This document shows, piece by piece, positions 1 through 9,367 of a DNA stretch of 47,939 nucleotides (position 1 is the first letter of the stretch; each line of letters opens with the position of its first letter). Position numbers and translations under genes: made by a program. The stretch covers positions 1 to 47,939 of the forward strand of contig JAJDAE010000219.1 of NCBI GenBank assembly GCA_029262035.1, in the 5' to 3' direction. Source of the stretch: Candidatus Zhuqueibacterota bacterium (lineage in GTDB: Bacteria > Zhuqueibacterota > Zhuqueibacteria > Oceanimicrobiales > Oceanimicrobiaceae). The notes beneath the pieces are model-generated. The model saw nothing but the letters and a program-made list of their open reading frames with translations. It was not told the origin of the DNA and did not search any database.

Positions 1-144
1 CATTTTCTGTTGTTTGTAGTTGTATTCTATAAACCGAGCCATTGGGAATCCATTTAATTTTAATGGCCTTAATTTACTTATTTTGGCCATTAATGTCTTC
101 CATTATTTGAGTCTTTCGGGACTTTTCCTACAGCTTCAACGCTA

Positions 145-257
145 AGCTAACCGGCCGCGAAGCCATTTGGCGCACTGAACTTACAAACAACACAAAACTT
201 ACTTAAAACTACAAAATTTCAAAAAATCGCCGCCGCGGCTTGGCGTCCGAGTTGAGG
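145..257 (-). repeat. attC-like imperfect inverted repeat (possible cassette recombination site)
   Basis: Read on the minus strand, this stretch starts with CCTCAAC, then 9 bases, then AAGCC. After a variable centre it ends with GGCTT, 8 bases and GTTAGCT. The two arms pair imperfectly with an unpaired extra base on one side, which is the arrangement of integron attC sites (R''-L''-centre-L'-R'). A further GTTAGG lies just outside at 263-268. It sits directly behind the 3' end of the minus-strand gene at 316-1215, where an attC belongs in a gene cassette. No integrase is visible in the window, so this is an inference from shape and position. Confidence 0.35.
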
Positions 258-315
258 TAAATGTTAGGAACGGCTGCTATCGTTCTTTTAAAGCTTTTTG
301 CAACAAATGAATTTT

Positions 316-1215
316 CTATGAACGACGACGACCATCCCACCAGTTGGCTGATCTCAATTCTGAGTTAGGTAAAATCGAATAGTTACCTTTGAAAATGGCC
401 TCCCTGCCAACTATATAGAATTCAAATGTCCCATTTTGCCTGTCGCTTTTCCATGTTCCTGTGAAGGTTCGTCCATCATGAATCAATCTTCCTCTAAGTT
501 CGCTATAACCAGTTTTTTTGTCGGAACACATACCTGTTAGTTCATTAGAGCCATCACCAGAAAGAGAAATATTCAAAGTTCCTTTGGAAAGATCTGTCCC
601 GATGTTCTGTTCGTATGTCCAGTGACCAAGCCAAGCCTTTTGATTAATGGAAGTTGGAGTCTCACTGGAGGAGAGATACCAAGTTAGAATTGAACCAACA
701 GCAGCTCCAATTATGCCTCCTAATGCCATGATCCATGCCGCTTTAATACTTGCTTTAGATTGAAATTCCATTTCTTTTTCCTCAGTACTTTTTCCATGCC
801 CTTTAGTTTTCGGTTCGTTTCTGATAACCGTGTCTAAGTGTATCGATCTATCCACGGCACTTTTTTCGGGGATTAATTCTAACCTTTCCTTTATTGAGTT
901 CAAACGCCGGATTTTCGAATTGATGTCTTCTCTGTGATTCTCAATTTCCGTCTCCAATGATGTTGGTCCAGCCCAAGCCCCTACTGCAAGTCCAGAATAC
1001 TCATTGGCTATAGTATCAGAAGTAAATAATCTTGATAATAGCTCAATATTGTAATCACTCCAAGTAAAATACTTTGCCCTTTCCTCATCAAGTTGGGCTT
1101 CGCTCGTTATCTGTGTGGATAACAATTCAGTGCCTATTGCGATCCTCGTTTGAAGCTTTTCTTCAGCTTCACTCCTCAAGACAGTAAGATTAACTGGGTT
1201 TTTCTTATTTTCCAT
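316..1215 (-). CDS. Single-pass membrane protein of unknown function, possible defence-associated
   Basis: This 299-aa protein is not assigned to a family. Residues 1-120 form a charged helical domain with a YFTWSDYNIELLSRLF segment and a closing coiled helix (IRRLNSIKERLELIPE). A hydrophilic linker precedes one strong transmembrane helix around residues 158-181. The C-terminal 100 residues are rich in short beta strands (WLGHWTYEQ, FTGTWKSD, FKGNYSI), suggesting a small beta barrel or sandwich. From memory, the N-terminal helical domain resembles one found ahead of TIR-like nucleotide-binding domains in bacterial defence proteins; that is a recollection, not a search result. The gene stands alone, is divergent from the TPR operon, and has an attC-like repeat at its 3' side, compatible with a cassette-borne accessory gene. 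Confidence 0.7.
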   Translation of the reverse strand: MENKKNPVNLTVLRSEAEEKLQTRIAIGTELLSTQITSEAQLDEERAKYFTWSDYNIELLSRLFTSDTIANEYSGLAVGAWAGPTSLETEIENHREDINSKIRRLNSIKERLELIPEKSAVDRSIHLDTVIRNEPKTKGHGKSTEEKEMEFQSKASIKAAWIMALGGIIGAAVGSILTWYLSSSETPTSINQKAWLGHWTYEQNIGTDLSKGTLNISLSGDGSNELTGMCSDKKTGYSELRGRLIHDGRTFTGTWKSDRQNGTFEFYIVGREAIFKGNYSILPNSELRSANWWDGRRRS

Positions 1216-1577
1216 TTTTTATTAAAAAATAATGATTTTCCCTAACTATGAATTCTATAGACCTCTATATCATAATTTTACCATGATATAGAGAAAGCTC
1301 TCATTCAAATGAGTTATCTTAACATATAAGAATAACACAAAAAGTCAACAAACTCACGCAAAATATGTTTCGAATAGAGAAAACCCTTTGCCACGCGTCC
1401 GCTTCCTGCCGGACCTGATAAAGCAACGTCTCCAAAGCCCACCGTTTTGAGTCAAATTCAATTATTATAAAATCGATACAACGTCAAGATTTAGCCTGAT
1501 TTCGACGAAAATTCAATTTAACAAAACTATAAATTGGTTGTTATTTTAGCAGTAAATGAAGCAACGAGCGCAGCAGT
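1216..1577. promoter_or_regulatory. Divergent intergenic region with an 11-bp inverted repeat
   Basis: This is the 362-bp gap between the minus-strand membrane protein and the plus-strand TPR gene, so promoters for both should lie here. It is AT-rich. A perfect 11-bp inverted repeat, CTCTATATCAT / ATGATATAGAG with a 9-base spacer, occupies 1263-1293, about 48 bp before the minus-strand start codon. It could be an operator or a leader hairpin. No convincing -35/-10 pair could be fixed by eye. Confidence 0.4.
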
Positions 1578-4418
1578 ATGAAAATTATTAAAATCATTGG
1601 ACTTACAGCGTTGTTGATATTTGGGATATTTCATCCCGATAACATTCTTGCGCAGCGCGGTAAACCGTTTGATATTGAATTCGCCGACCGAATCTCTTTT
1701 TATCTCAATCGTGAGGGCAGGCAATTTTATGCCGACATGGTTGTAAAAGAAAAGCTGCTTTTGCAAACCATACAAAGTATCAATGCCGAATTAAAAAGCC
1801 GGGGAGAAAAAATAGTTCTTGAACAACAAATACCGTTCGAGGCGTTCCTGGATCATTCTGAAAAATTAATTTCTCGCTATAATAAGGAAATAAAACGTCT
1901 TTCCCAGATTGTTGAGCAGTCGTTGAGATTGCAAAGAGTTGTTGAAAGTGATTCGGCTATCAGGGGATTGGTCCGGTTGCGTCAGCAAATTGGTGAAAGT
2001 CTGGATGACCGCACGCTTTTTAAAGAAACCGGTTACCCGCGCAGCATCCTTATTAAATTGCTGAGGTCCTACCATGATGAGCTTGGCAAGCTTACAAGCC
2101 TCTATACGGAATTAAATAAACTCCAACATAGAAGTTCTGAACAGGACTCTTTTTTAAAAAAAATCAAACGGCAGAAAACCTTGATTAGCCGGGCTCTGGA
2201 CTTTAAGCTGCCGCCATCGGTAAAAGATAGCTTACGGGCTGCTTATGCCGTTGAGCTGACAAAATTTGAAGGACTGCTTTCACAAATTGATTTACTGCAG
2301 GCACAAGGCGAAGAAACAGGAATGGCTGCTTTCCCGGCTTTGGATATCCTGCGCCGGAATATTGTGGCTTTTCTCGATAATCAAACAGACATACTCACCC
2401 CTAAAGCCGAAATCGTTAAGCGCAAAACGACGAATGTGTTTGAGCTTTTCAATGAGTGGAAAGTCAAGGAGTACACCGAATATCAGGCCAATTTCACGAA
2501 GTACGAATTTATGAAGCAGCTTTTGCTCATTAATGCAACCGAGGAAGAAACCAACCGCATGTTTGAGCGGGACTTGGAAAGCGCTTTTATTAGTTACGCC
2601 GGCGAAGATTTTGAACTGGCGACGGGTTTGTTCTCTCAGGCGCTTGAATACCGTGGGTTTTCTTCAAAGCTCGATGTGGTTTATTTTTATCGCGGCGAAA
2701 GTTACTTCGCACGAAATCTGTTGGATAAAGCCCAAAAAGATTTTGCCCGTGTGACCGGTAGGTACCCGAAATCAACCTTGTTGATGGACAGTTATTTCAA
2801 GTTGCTGGTGATTGCTGATAAGCAAAACCAAAATATTCGTTTCGCAAGAACTCTGAAAAAAATCAAGCCAAAACTTCAAAATGCAGATATTAATTTGCGA
2901 GAAAAAATATTTTATCTTGCCGGCCACCACTATCTGAAAAATCAGGCTTTTACCGAAGCCGCACGGGTGCTGTCACAAATTGGCAGCAGTTTTTCAAATT
3001 ACCCGGGTACAAGATATTTGCTGGGTTGTGCTCTGGTGAAAACCGGCAATACGGAGACTGCAGCGCAGGTTTTTTCATCCTTAACGGAAAACAGAAATTA
3101 CCCATGGTCAGAAATTTCCGACGCTTATTTTCAAAACAAGGCGATGTTGCAACTCGGCTACCTGGCTTATGAGGGTGAGGACTATAAAAATGCAATCGTC
3201 TACTTTAGCAAAATTTCCCACGGTTTTGTGGATTATGATAAAAGTTTGCTTGCTGCGTCCTGGGCTAACCTTAAACTGGGGAACTCTGAAGTTGCATTAA
3301 GAGAAGCAGAAACATTGTTGAAAGCTTCAATCAGTTCGGCGACGACCTACGAAGCATTGATTCTGGCAGCGCACATCAATCAGGAAATGGAAAAGGAAGA
3401 AGAGGCGCTCACCCAATACCGTTATGTTACGAATTCCTACCGCGTACTTGATGTTACCCAAAAGTATAATGTGGAGCGCAAAGAAATTCTCCATCAGCTA
3501 AACCTTCTTGACCATATTGAGCAGGATGCCATTTCACAAAACAATAAAATTGTTTATAAAGGCATTTCCAAAAGCCGGGAAAAGTTGCTGAATATACTGG
3601 AGAAATTTCAATATCATGGCGATGCCTGGAACCAAAACTATGATGAAATCGCCGGGGAACGCGACCAGATTCTCGACCAGGTGGATGAGCTCAATGGCGT
3701 GATCAAAGTCGCGCACGGGACCGGTAATGCAGAGGCGCTGGAAAAAGCTGATCAGCAGCGTATGCGTTTGCTAAAAGTTCTGGACGAAACGCAAGGTGAC
3801 TTTGTTATGCGCAACCGCAATTATTTTACCGATTATCCGCTGACCACACGCGAGGTTGTGAACGACTACCGAAAAAATATTATGATAAGTTTGCTGGCTG
3901 AAATTAAAACAGAGCGAACATTACTTGCCGATCTTAACCAAAAAGCCGGAAACTTGCAAGATGCCATCAGTTCGGCCAATGTGCACACCAGCACCGAAAT
4001 AGACCTGATTGTGCTCAATGAAAACTTGCAGCGCTTAAATGATAACACCGAGCGTTTCGAAGTATGGCTGGATGAAAATCAACTTCAATCTCTGGACACA
4101 GGATTTGAGCGTTGGGCCGATATTGCTGTTGCCGGAGTCAGCGATTTGACTTATGACAAAATTATGGTCAACGATGAACGCATGGCCTTGCTGGCTCAAA
4201 AAGTACAGCATGTGAACACAATTATCATGCACCGCCAAAACAGGTTGGAGCAAAAACTTAAACACGCCGATCGGCTAATTCGAAAGCTCGAATATGAAAT
4301 TCGAATGAACAGGCTTGACAAGACTCAGGAAAAGCAGGACAGTTATTTTAAAGATCAATATTTTGAGACGGATGATCGGGAAACTGAAACTGAAACATCG
4401 GAGAGTAAGAATGGATAA
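1578..4418 (+). CDS. Exported tetratricopeptide-repeat protein with long coiled coils
   Basis: This 946-aa protein begins with a signal peptide (hydrophobic IIGLTALLIFGIFHP, cleavage near ILAQ-RG), so it should act in the periplasm or at the outer membrane. Residues about 35-330 are highly charged helices, probably coiled coil. Residues about 335-640 contain degenerate TPR units such as AFISYAGEDFELATGLFSQA, DVVYFYRGESYFARN and LQLGYLAYEGEDYKNAI. The last 300 residues return to charged helix with a very acidic tail. TPR proteins of this kind usually serve as scaffolds. It is followed by a second TPR giant and then TolQ-TolR-TolR-AgmX genes on the same strand, so a structural role in an envelope-spanning complex is inferred. 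The ribosome binding site is weak. Confidence 0.85.
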   Translation: MKIIKIIGLTALLIFGIFHPDNILAQRGKPFDIEFADRISFYLNREGRQFYADMVVKEKLLLQTIQSINAELKSRGEKIVLEQQIPFEAFLDHSEKLISRYNKEIKRLSQIVEQSLRLQRVVESDSAIRGLVRLRQQIGESLDDRTLFKETGYPRSILIKLLRSYHDELGKLTSLYTELNKLQHRSSEQDSFLKKIKRQKTLISRALDFKLPPSVKDSLRAAYAVELTKFEGLLSQIDLLQAQGEETGMAAFPALDILRRNIVAFLDNQTDILTPKAEIVKRKTTNVFELFNEWKVKEYTEYQANFTKYEFMKQLLLINATEEETNRMFERDLESAFISYAGEDFELATGLFSQALEYRGFSSKLDVVYFYRGESYFARNLLDKAQKDFARVTGRYPKSTLLMDSYFKLLVIADKQNQNIRFARTLKKIKPKLQNADINLREKIFYLAGHHYLKNQAFTEAARVLSQIGSSFSNYPGTRYLLGCALVKTGNTETAAQVFSSLTENRNYPWSEISDAYFQNKAMLQLGYLAYEGEDYKNAIVYFSKISHGFVDYDKSLLAASWANLKLGNSEVALREAETLLKASISSATTYEALILAAHINQEMEKEEEALTQYRYVTNSYRVLDVTQKYNVERKEILHQLNLLDHIEQDAISQNNKIVYKGISKSREKLLNILEKFQYHGDAWNQNYDEIAGERDQILDQVDELNGVIKVAHGTGNAEALEKADQQRMRLLKVLDETQGDFVMRNRNYFTDYPLTTREVVNDYRKNIMISLLAEIKTERTLLADLNQKAGNLQDAISSANVHTSTEIDLIVLNENLQRLNDNTERFEVWLDENQLQSLDTGFERWADIAVAGVSDLTYDKIMVNDERMALLAQKVQHVNTIIMHRQNRLEQKLKHADRLIRKLEYEIRMNRLDKTQEKQDSYFKDQYFETDDRETETETSESKNG

Positions 4419-4442
4419 TTGGAGTGCTGGTGAAAAGAAAAT

Positions 4443-4459
4443 CCCCTCTTGGGAGGGGG
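4443..4459. repeat. Short GC-rich palindrome, CCCCTC/GAGGGG family
   Basis: A compact inverted repeat, CCCCTC / GAGGGG with a 4-base loop, lies 25 bp after the first TPR gene. It looks like a shorter relative of the two CCCCTCCTT / AAGGAGGGG hairpins behind the second TPR gene. No U-tract follows, so it is better read as a dispersed palindrome than as an intrinsic terminator. Confidence 0.5.
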
Positions 4460-4524
4460 TGGGTTACGGAATACGTACCCAAAAAACCGCCTAAAATAAA
4501 CTAGTTGGATTAGTGAATTAATAG

Positions 4525-4594
4525 GGTTCGTAGTTCAAGCTTTAGCTTGCATTTCGGTATCGTGCAAGGCAGCCTGAAGGCTGGACTACAAACC
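4525..4594. repeat. Compound palindrome: two hairpins inside an outer inverted repeat
   Basis: Two small hairpins, CAAGC-ttta-GCTTG and CAGCC-tgaa-GGCTG, are enclosed by an imperfect outer inverted repeat (GGTTcGTAGTtCA at the left, TGGACTACAAACC at the right). The result would fold as a cruciform. It fills most of the gap between the two TPR genes and resembles REP/BIME-type extragenic palindromes. Confidence 0.55.
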
Positions 4595-4641
4595 TACTCC
4601 ACCACTCCAATTATCAATTATCATTATAACAAACTAAAGAT

Positions 4642-7600
4642 ATGAAGAAAACGATTCTAAAAAAGGTCATCTTGGTTGTGGCACTGCTGGCGTTTACATC
4701 GGCGGGTGCACAAACCCTGCAATGGACTGATAGTAGTAAAGTTGCGATTCAAAATCTGGCTAATGATTCCTTGCTCCTGAATTATTCGCTGAGTGAATTG
4801 CTGGAAATCCGCAATCATTATGAGCAGGAGACCAGTCGGCTCATCAAAGAAAAAGACCGGCTGCGCGGCATTGGCATTCGCGATTTGGAAACTTTTTTGG
4901 CCGCAGCACCAGCTAATTCGGACATGGACAAAATTTTGATTCGTCTGGCCGATCTGCATTACGAGCAGGCACAAAGAGATTATATGGCTGCGCTTGAAAA
5001 AAGCGTAATGGACAGCACATTTGCCGATCCGCCACTCAAATATGAACGCCCGTTAGCCCTCTATCAGCAAATTATAGATGGTTACCCCGAGAGTGAATTT
5101 CTCGATGACGCATATTATAACAAAGGATTTCTATTTGAAGAATTAACCGAGTTTGATTCTGCTGCAATTGCGTATCAGGATGTCATCAATCGATTTCCAC
5201 AAAGTAATTTTACTCCCGATGCAATTTTACGCCTTGCCGAGTATTATTTCAACCCGCCGGTGGCTGAATACGAAACCGCCATTGTTTACTATAAAAAAGT
5301 ATTGCAGTACAAAGAGAGCCCGATTTATGACGCCGCGCTTTACAGGCTGGGTTGGTGTTATTATAAGTTGAGTGATTATCCTTCAGCTATCTCTTATTTT
5401 ACTGTTTTGTCTGATGACATCGATCGTGTCAAAAAACTCGATCCGTTGATCAAACATCATTTTCCGGCTGTTCGGGATGAAGCGCACGAATATATCGGCA
5501 TCAGTTTTTTAGATTTTGGCGGCGCCCTCCAGGCGAAATCTTACTTTGACAAAATTGGTGGTCGTGAATACGGTTATGCTGTTTTTCGTAAAATTGCAGA
5601 TGCGTACCTCGATGTAAAAGAAGAATATGCAAACGCGGTGAGCGCCTATAAGTTTTTGCTTGCCATGTACCCCGAAACGCCGTATGCGCCTGAAATTCAA
5701 TCTAAAATAGTAGAAGCCTACCGCCGCGAAAAAGATGATAAAATGGCTTATGCCAGCCGTATCGAGCTGGTTGCCAAATTTAACAACGATGGTTCCTGGT
5801 GGCAAAAGATGTCCGAGGATGACCGGGATAAAGCCATGGTGCTCGCCGAAAAAGCAGTGCGTGAAAATATCCAGACCCAGATGAAAAAAGCAGCAGAGAC
5901 TGAGGAAATAATCGCTTATCAACGTGCCGTGAATGACAGCCGTAAATACCTGGCGTCCTTCCCTGTGGACAGCAACAGCGCCCGCGTGCATTGGAACCTG
6001 GCGCTTACGCTTGATACCAAACTCGGCAAACCGGGCTCTGCCTTGGTTGAATTTATTACGATCAGCGCCCTTTACCCCGAAGGTGAATTTCAAAAGAAGT
6101 CGGCTGAAAATGCCGTTGCCATTGCAGATGAAATGGTAAAAAAAGAAGCGCTGGAAATCCCCGGGAGTAATATTTCAACGGATTCGGTCTTAACAGATTC
6201 GGAAAAAATACTCATCACCGCACTGGATAATTATATCAAAGTTTTTCCACATGAGCCCGGAACACCGAAAATGCTGGCCAAAGCCGGAGCGCTTTATTAC
6301 GAGAAAAAGCAGTTCAAGCCCTCCATAAAATATTTTAAAACATTGGCCAGGCACTTTCCAGATTCACCGGAAATGGATTATGCCCGCTTCATCACCATGG
6401 AAAGTTATTTTGGTAAAGAAGATTACCGCAGCACCGAACTCATCGCAAAGAAAATTCGGGATATGAGTCCCGAGCATCGCGAGAAGGCAAATACGAGAAT
6501 GGCGGAAGCTATTTTTATGCAGGCAAATATTCTGGCAGATTCATCCAAACACTTGCAGGCGGCTGAAACCTACATGCGAATCATTATGCAAGCCCCGTAT
6601 GCAAAAATTGCAGATCGAGCCTTGTTTAACGCTGCATTGGAATATGAAAAGGAAAATAATTTTGAAAAAGCCATCGAAGCTTATTCGACGCTGGTTAGCA
6701 AATATGAATATTCTGAGCACTGGCGTCAGGCTCTAAATAATTTGGCATTTGATAATCGTGAAATCAAAAATTATGATGAAGCCGGCCTGGCTTATGAAAA
6801 GTTGGCAAACGCGAATCCTGCGGACAGCTCATCGCAAGCTGCTCTGTTTAATGCCAGCATTTCTTTCGTGCAGGCAGAGGAATGGCTCAGCGTTATTCGC
6901 ATAAATAATCTGTATTCTGAAAGGTACCCTGATGCTGACGATGCAGATGACTTGCTGTTCGATAACGCCAATTATTATTTAAAGCTGGGGAATATGGCTC
7001 AGGCTGAGGTGATTTATACACGCTTTACCACAAAATATCCCGAGTCACCAAAAGTGATCGCGGCGCATTATCATCGTGGCGAATATTACCAGGAACGCAA
7101 TGATATTGCCAATGCCAAAATCCAGTTTGATCTCGCGGTGAAGAAAAATGATGGTCTGCGCGAAAGCGGTCTGGAAACCAATGAATTTGTTTTTTCCGAA
7201 GCCCTGTTTCAGCTTTCAGAAATCAAGTTGACCGAGTATGAAAACATCCGCTTTGCCAGCGCGGACGGCACGCTTTCTTCTAAAAAGGAGATGAAAAAAG
7301 CGCTGCTAAATGAACTCACAGGAAATTATGCAAGAGTGGTTAGTCTTGGCACAAATCGTCTTTATGAGGCTTCTTATAAAAGCGGTTACCTCTTTGAGAA
7401 TTTGGCGCGAACCTGGGCAGAACAAAGTGTGAACAGTTCAGATTTGAATCAAAAAATTGCTGCGCGAAATACCATCAACCAGGAAGCTGCTCAGATTTAT
7501 GACCAGGCGGTTGCGGCTTACAAAAGTAACACGATCGCACTACAGGCTTTCGCAGAAAAATTGCAGACGCAAACTGCAGCAGATTCAACCCAACAAATAG

Positions 7601-9096
7601 AAGGCAGAATAACCGCTGCTGACACGACTTTGCAATTAGCTGAAACCTGGATCGAAAAATGTAAAAATAAAGTATCTGAAAACTTGTTTTTGATGGCTGA
7701 GCTCAACACAAATTCGATGCACGAGTTGTTGAGTGCGCCTGCACCGGCTGAAATTTCCAAACTTGAGCAATTGGTTTACCATAGCCAGGTTTTGGAAAAA
7801 CTTGTCGCGCCACTGGTCGAACAAGTGGTTGCTGCACACCGGCGTAATATTCAGGAAAGCAGTGAACTCGGTTTCAGTAACCTGTGGGTGGATTCTTCAC
7901 TGACTGAAATATTTGCCGTCAACAATCTACTGCCCGATGCAAAACGGATTTTATCTCAGCATGCGCAAAACGAAATTACGGCACTGCTACCCAATTATGA
8001 AAATCTTATTCAGGCGGATGATGAAACCGCTTATGACGTTTCACAACAATTGGGCGCGTTTGCCGAATTTGCCATAACCCAGGCTAAAGAATCTGCAATT
8101 TTATTTGATACGGCCATGCAATCGGCGTACGCACTTGGCTTGGATTCTCTTGAAATGGTTGAAAAAGAAAATGATATTTTGCAGGCAATTTTAGCAACGG
8201 GCGCCACTTCGGATTCTTTATCTTTGGTCGCGGAAGCCAGTCGCGCCGAATATGAAAAGCTATTTCAGAAAACTGAACAAATCAATTTTGAAGACGCACA
8301 ATTTACTTATGAAGATTTATTTTTCACTTTGAATGACGGTGCGCTCGCTCTATACCAGGCCGGTTTTAAACACAGTCAGAAAAGTGTCATCCGGGAAAAG
8401 TGGAATCCGGAGTTTGGTCTACAATTGGTAAAATTAAAACCGGATGAGTACAAAAAGAAATTCGGCGTGAATGTGTTTAACCGCTTCCTGCCTTCGTCGT
8501 CCGACTGGATGGTTTCAGCAACTTCAGAATCAGGTTGGACAACAATCGATTTTACGGACTCGTTGTGGAGCAATGCTTACAACGAGGGAGAATCTGAGTT
8601 TGTAAATGTCCGCGATGTACAGAAGATTTGGTTGACCGAATTTGATGAACAAAGAATTGTTGAGATGGATACGAGCGCTGCCGGTTATAAAACAGCTGCA
8701 GAAATAATTGAACAGGGCGCTGATTTTGCCAGCCACCCGGAGGTTTTGTTTTTCAGAAAAACTTTCGATTTAACCGAGCCGGAGCTTGCCGCAAGCTTAT
8801 CGCTATACCCGAGCGGTGATTATGAGTTGTACGTCAACGATGTATTGGTTCATGAGGCTATAAAGGACTCGGCTGATGTGAAGACGATTCAGAAACACGA
8901 TATTTCCACTTTTCTGAAACAGGGCAAAAATGTTGTTGCTATAAAAATTACTGATTCTGGTGAAAAGTTCATCGGCCTTGAATCGGTTATCGAAATTGAA
9001 AGCATTGCTAACTGGGCAGAAGTCAAAGACCGGCTGCAAAGACCAGGTGAGGACGATTCGCTGGAGCGTAAACCGGAAACGATGCTTGCGGAGTAG
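4642..9096 (+). CDS. Giant exported TPR protein with a C-terminal beta-sandwich-like domain
   Basis: This 1484-aa protein has a signal peptide (VILVVALLAFTSAGAQT). After a short coiled coil it contains long runs of TPR units through about residue 860, including YYNKGFLFEELTEFDSAAIA, YRLGWCYYKLSDYPSAISYF, ALFNAALEYEKENNFEKAI and LLFDNANYYLKLGNMAQAE. Residues about 930-1250 are helical and low in TPR signal. Residues about 1350-1465 look like a jelly-roll or galactose-binding fold (FRKTFDLTEPE, GDYELYVNDVLVHEA, FLKQGKNVVAIKITDS). An inner TPR scaffold with a ligand-binding tip would suit a periplasmic or outer-membrane connector. It lies in the same orientation as the stator genes that follow. 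Function is inferred from context. Confidence 0.85.
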   Translation: MKKTILKKVILVVALLAFTSAGAQTLQWTDSSKVAIQNLANDSLLLNYSLSELLEIRNHYEQETSRLIKEKDRLRGIGIRDLETFLAAAPANSDMDKILIRLADLHYEQAQRDYMAALEKSVMDSTFADPPLKYERPLALYQQIIDGYPESEFLDDAYYNKGFLFEELTEFDSAAIAYQDVINRFPQSNFTPDAILRLAEYYFNPPVAEYETAIVYYKKVLQYKESPIYDAALYRLGWCYYKLSDYPSAISYFTVLSDDIDRVKKLDPLIKHHFPAVRDEAHEYIGISFLDFGGALQAKSYFDKIGGREYGYAVFRKIADAYLDVKEEYANAVSAYKFLLAMYPETPYAPEIQSKIVEAYRREKDDKMAYASRIELVAKFNNDGSWWQKMSEDDRDKAMVLAEKAVRENIQTQMKKAAETEEIIAYQRAVNDSRKYLASFPVDSNSARVHWNLALTLDTKLGKPGSALVEFITISALYPEGEFQKKSAENAVAIADEMVKKEALEIPGSNISTDSVLTDSEKILITALDNYIKVFPHEPGTPKMLAKAGALYYEKKQFKPSIKYFKTLARHFPDSPEMDYARFITMESYFGKEDYRSTELIAKKIRDMSPEHREKANTRMAEAIFMQANILADSSKHLQAAETYMRIIMQAPYAKIADRALFNAALEYEKENNFEKAIEAYSTLVSKYEYSEHWRQALNNLAFDNREIKNYDEAGLAYEKLANANPADSSSQAALFNASISFVQAEEWLSVIRINNLYSERYPDADDADDLLFDNANYYLKLGNMAQAEVIYTRFTTKYPESPKVIAAHYHRGEYYQERNDIANAKIQFDLAVKKNDGLRESGLETNEFVFSEALFQLSEIKLTEYENIRFASADGTLSSKKEMKKALLNELTGNYARVVSLGTNRLYEASYKSGYLFENLARTWAEQSVNSSDLNQKIAARNTINQEAAQIYDQAVAAYKSNTIALQAFAEKLQTQTAADSTQQIEGRITAADTTLQLAETWIEKCKNKVSENLFLMAELNTNSMHELLSAPAPAEISKLEQLVYHSQVLEKLVAPLVEQVVAAHRRNIQESSELGFSNLWVDSSLTEIFAVNNLLPDAKRILSQHAQNEITALLPNYENLIQADDETAYDVSQQLGAFAEFAITQAKESAILFDTAMQSAYALGLDSLEMVEKENDILQAILATGATSDSLSLVAEASRAEYEKLFQKTEQINFEDAQFTYEDLFFTLNDGALALYQAGFKHSQKSVIREKWNPEFGLQLVKLKPDEYKKKFGVNVFNRFLPSSSDWMVSATSESGWTTIDFTDSLWSNAYNEGESEFVNVRDVQKIWLTEFDEQRIVEMDTSAAGYKTAAEIIEQGADFASHPEVLFFRKTFDLTEPELAASLSLYPSGDYELYVNDVLVHEAIKDSADVKTIQKHDISTFLKQGKNVVAIKITDSGEKFIGLESVIEIESIANWAEVKDRLQRPGEDDSLERKPETMLAE

Positions 9097-9104
9097 GGTT
9101 GTGG

Positions 9105-9305
9105 TTAAAGTCCCCTCCTTATCCAAGGAGGGGTGGCCGAAGGCCGGGGTGGTTGAGATTGTCTAAAAAGACAAAAGATGTTCGTAAAAAAATGATGTGA
9201 TTTAAGTGATAGAACAGACTGTTTTACAGAGTAAGTGACCACCCCTTTGTCCCCTCCTTATCAAGGAGGGGAAAGTACCTCTTTGAAAAGGGGATTTAGG
9301 GGGGA
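9105..9305. repeat. Array of two CCCCTCCTT/AAGGAGGGG palindromes in mirrored arrangement
   Basis: Perfect 9-bp inverted repeats CCCCTCCTT / AAGGAGGGG occur at 9112-9133 and 9251-9271 with loops of 4 and 3 bases. The first is followed by GGCCGAAGGCC and GGGGTGGTT. The second is preceded by ACCACCCC, so the flanking arms face each other as in a BIME. The intervening sequence shows no gene. Neither hairpin has a classic U-tract, so transcript stabilisation or processing is as likely as termination. Confidence 0.6.
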
Positions 9306-9367
9306 TGTAAATACCAACATTGGGAACGTGAAATAAAAAACAAAGAAGAAAGAGAGTATTTTTGAAG

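Noticed and set aside
1391-1401. CCACGCGTCCG, identical to a common cDNA-library adapter.
   Set aside because: Only 11 bp, no vector sequence next to it, and it lies in an ordinary intergenic region; coincidence is the simplest view.
5509-6093. A 194-aa minus-strand open frame inside the large TPR gene.
   Set aside because: It is opposite a well-supported TPR coding sequence, has biased composition and no domain.
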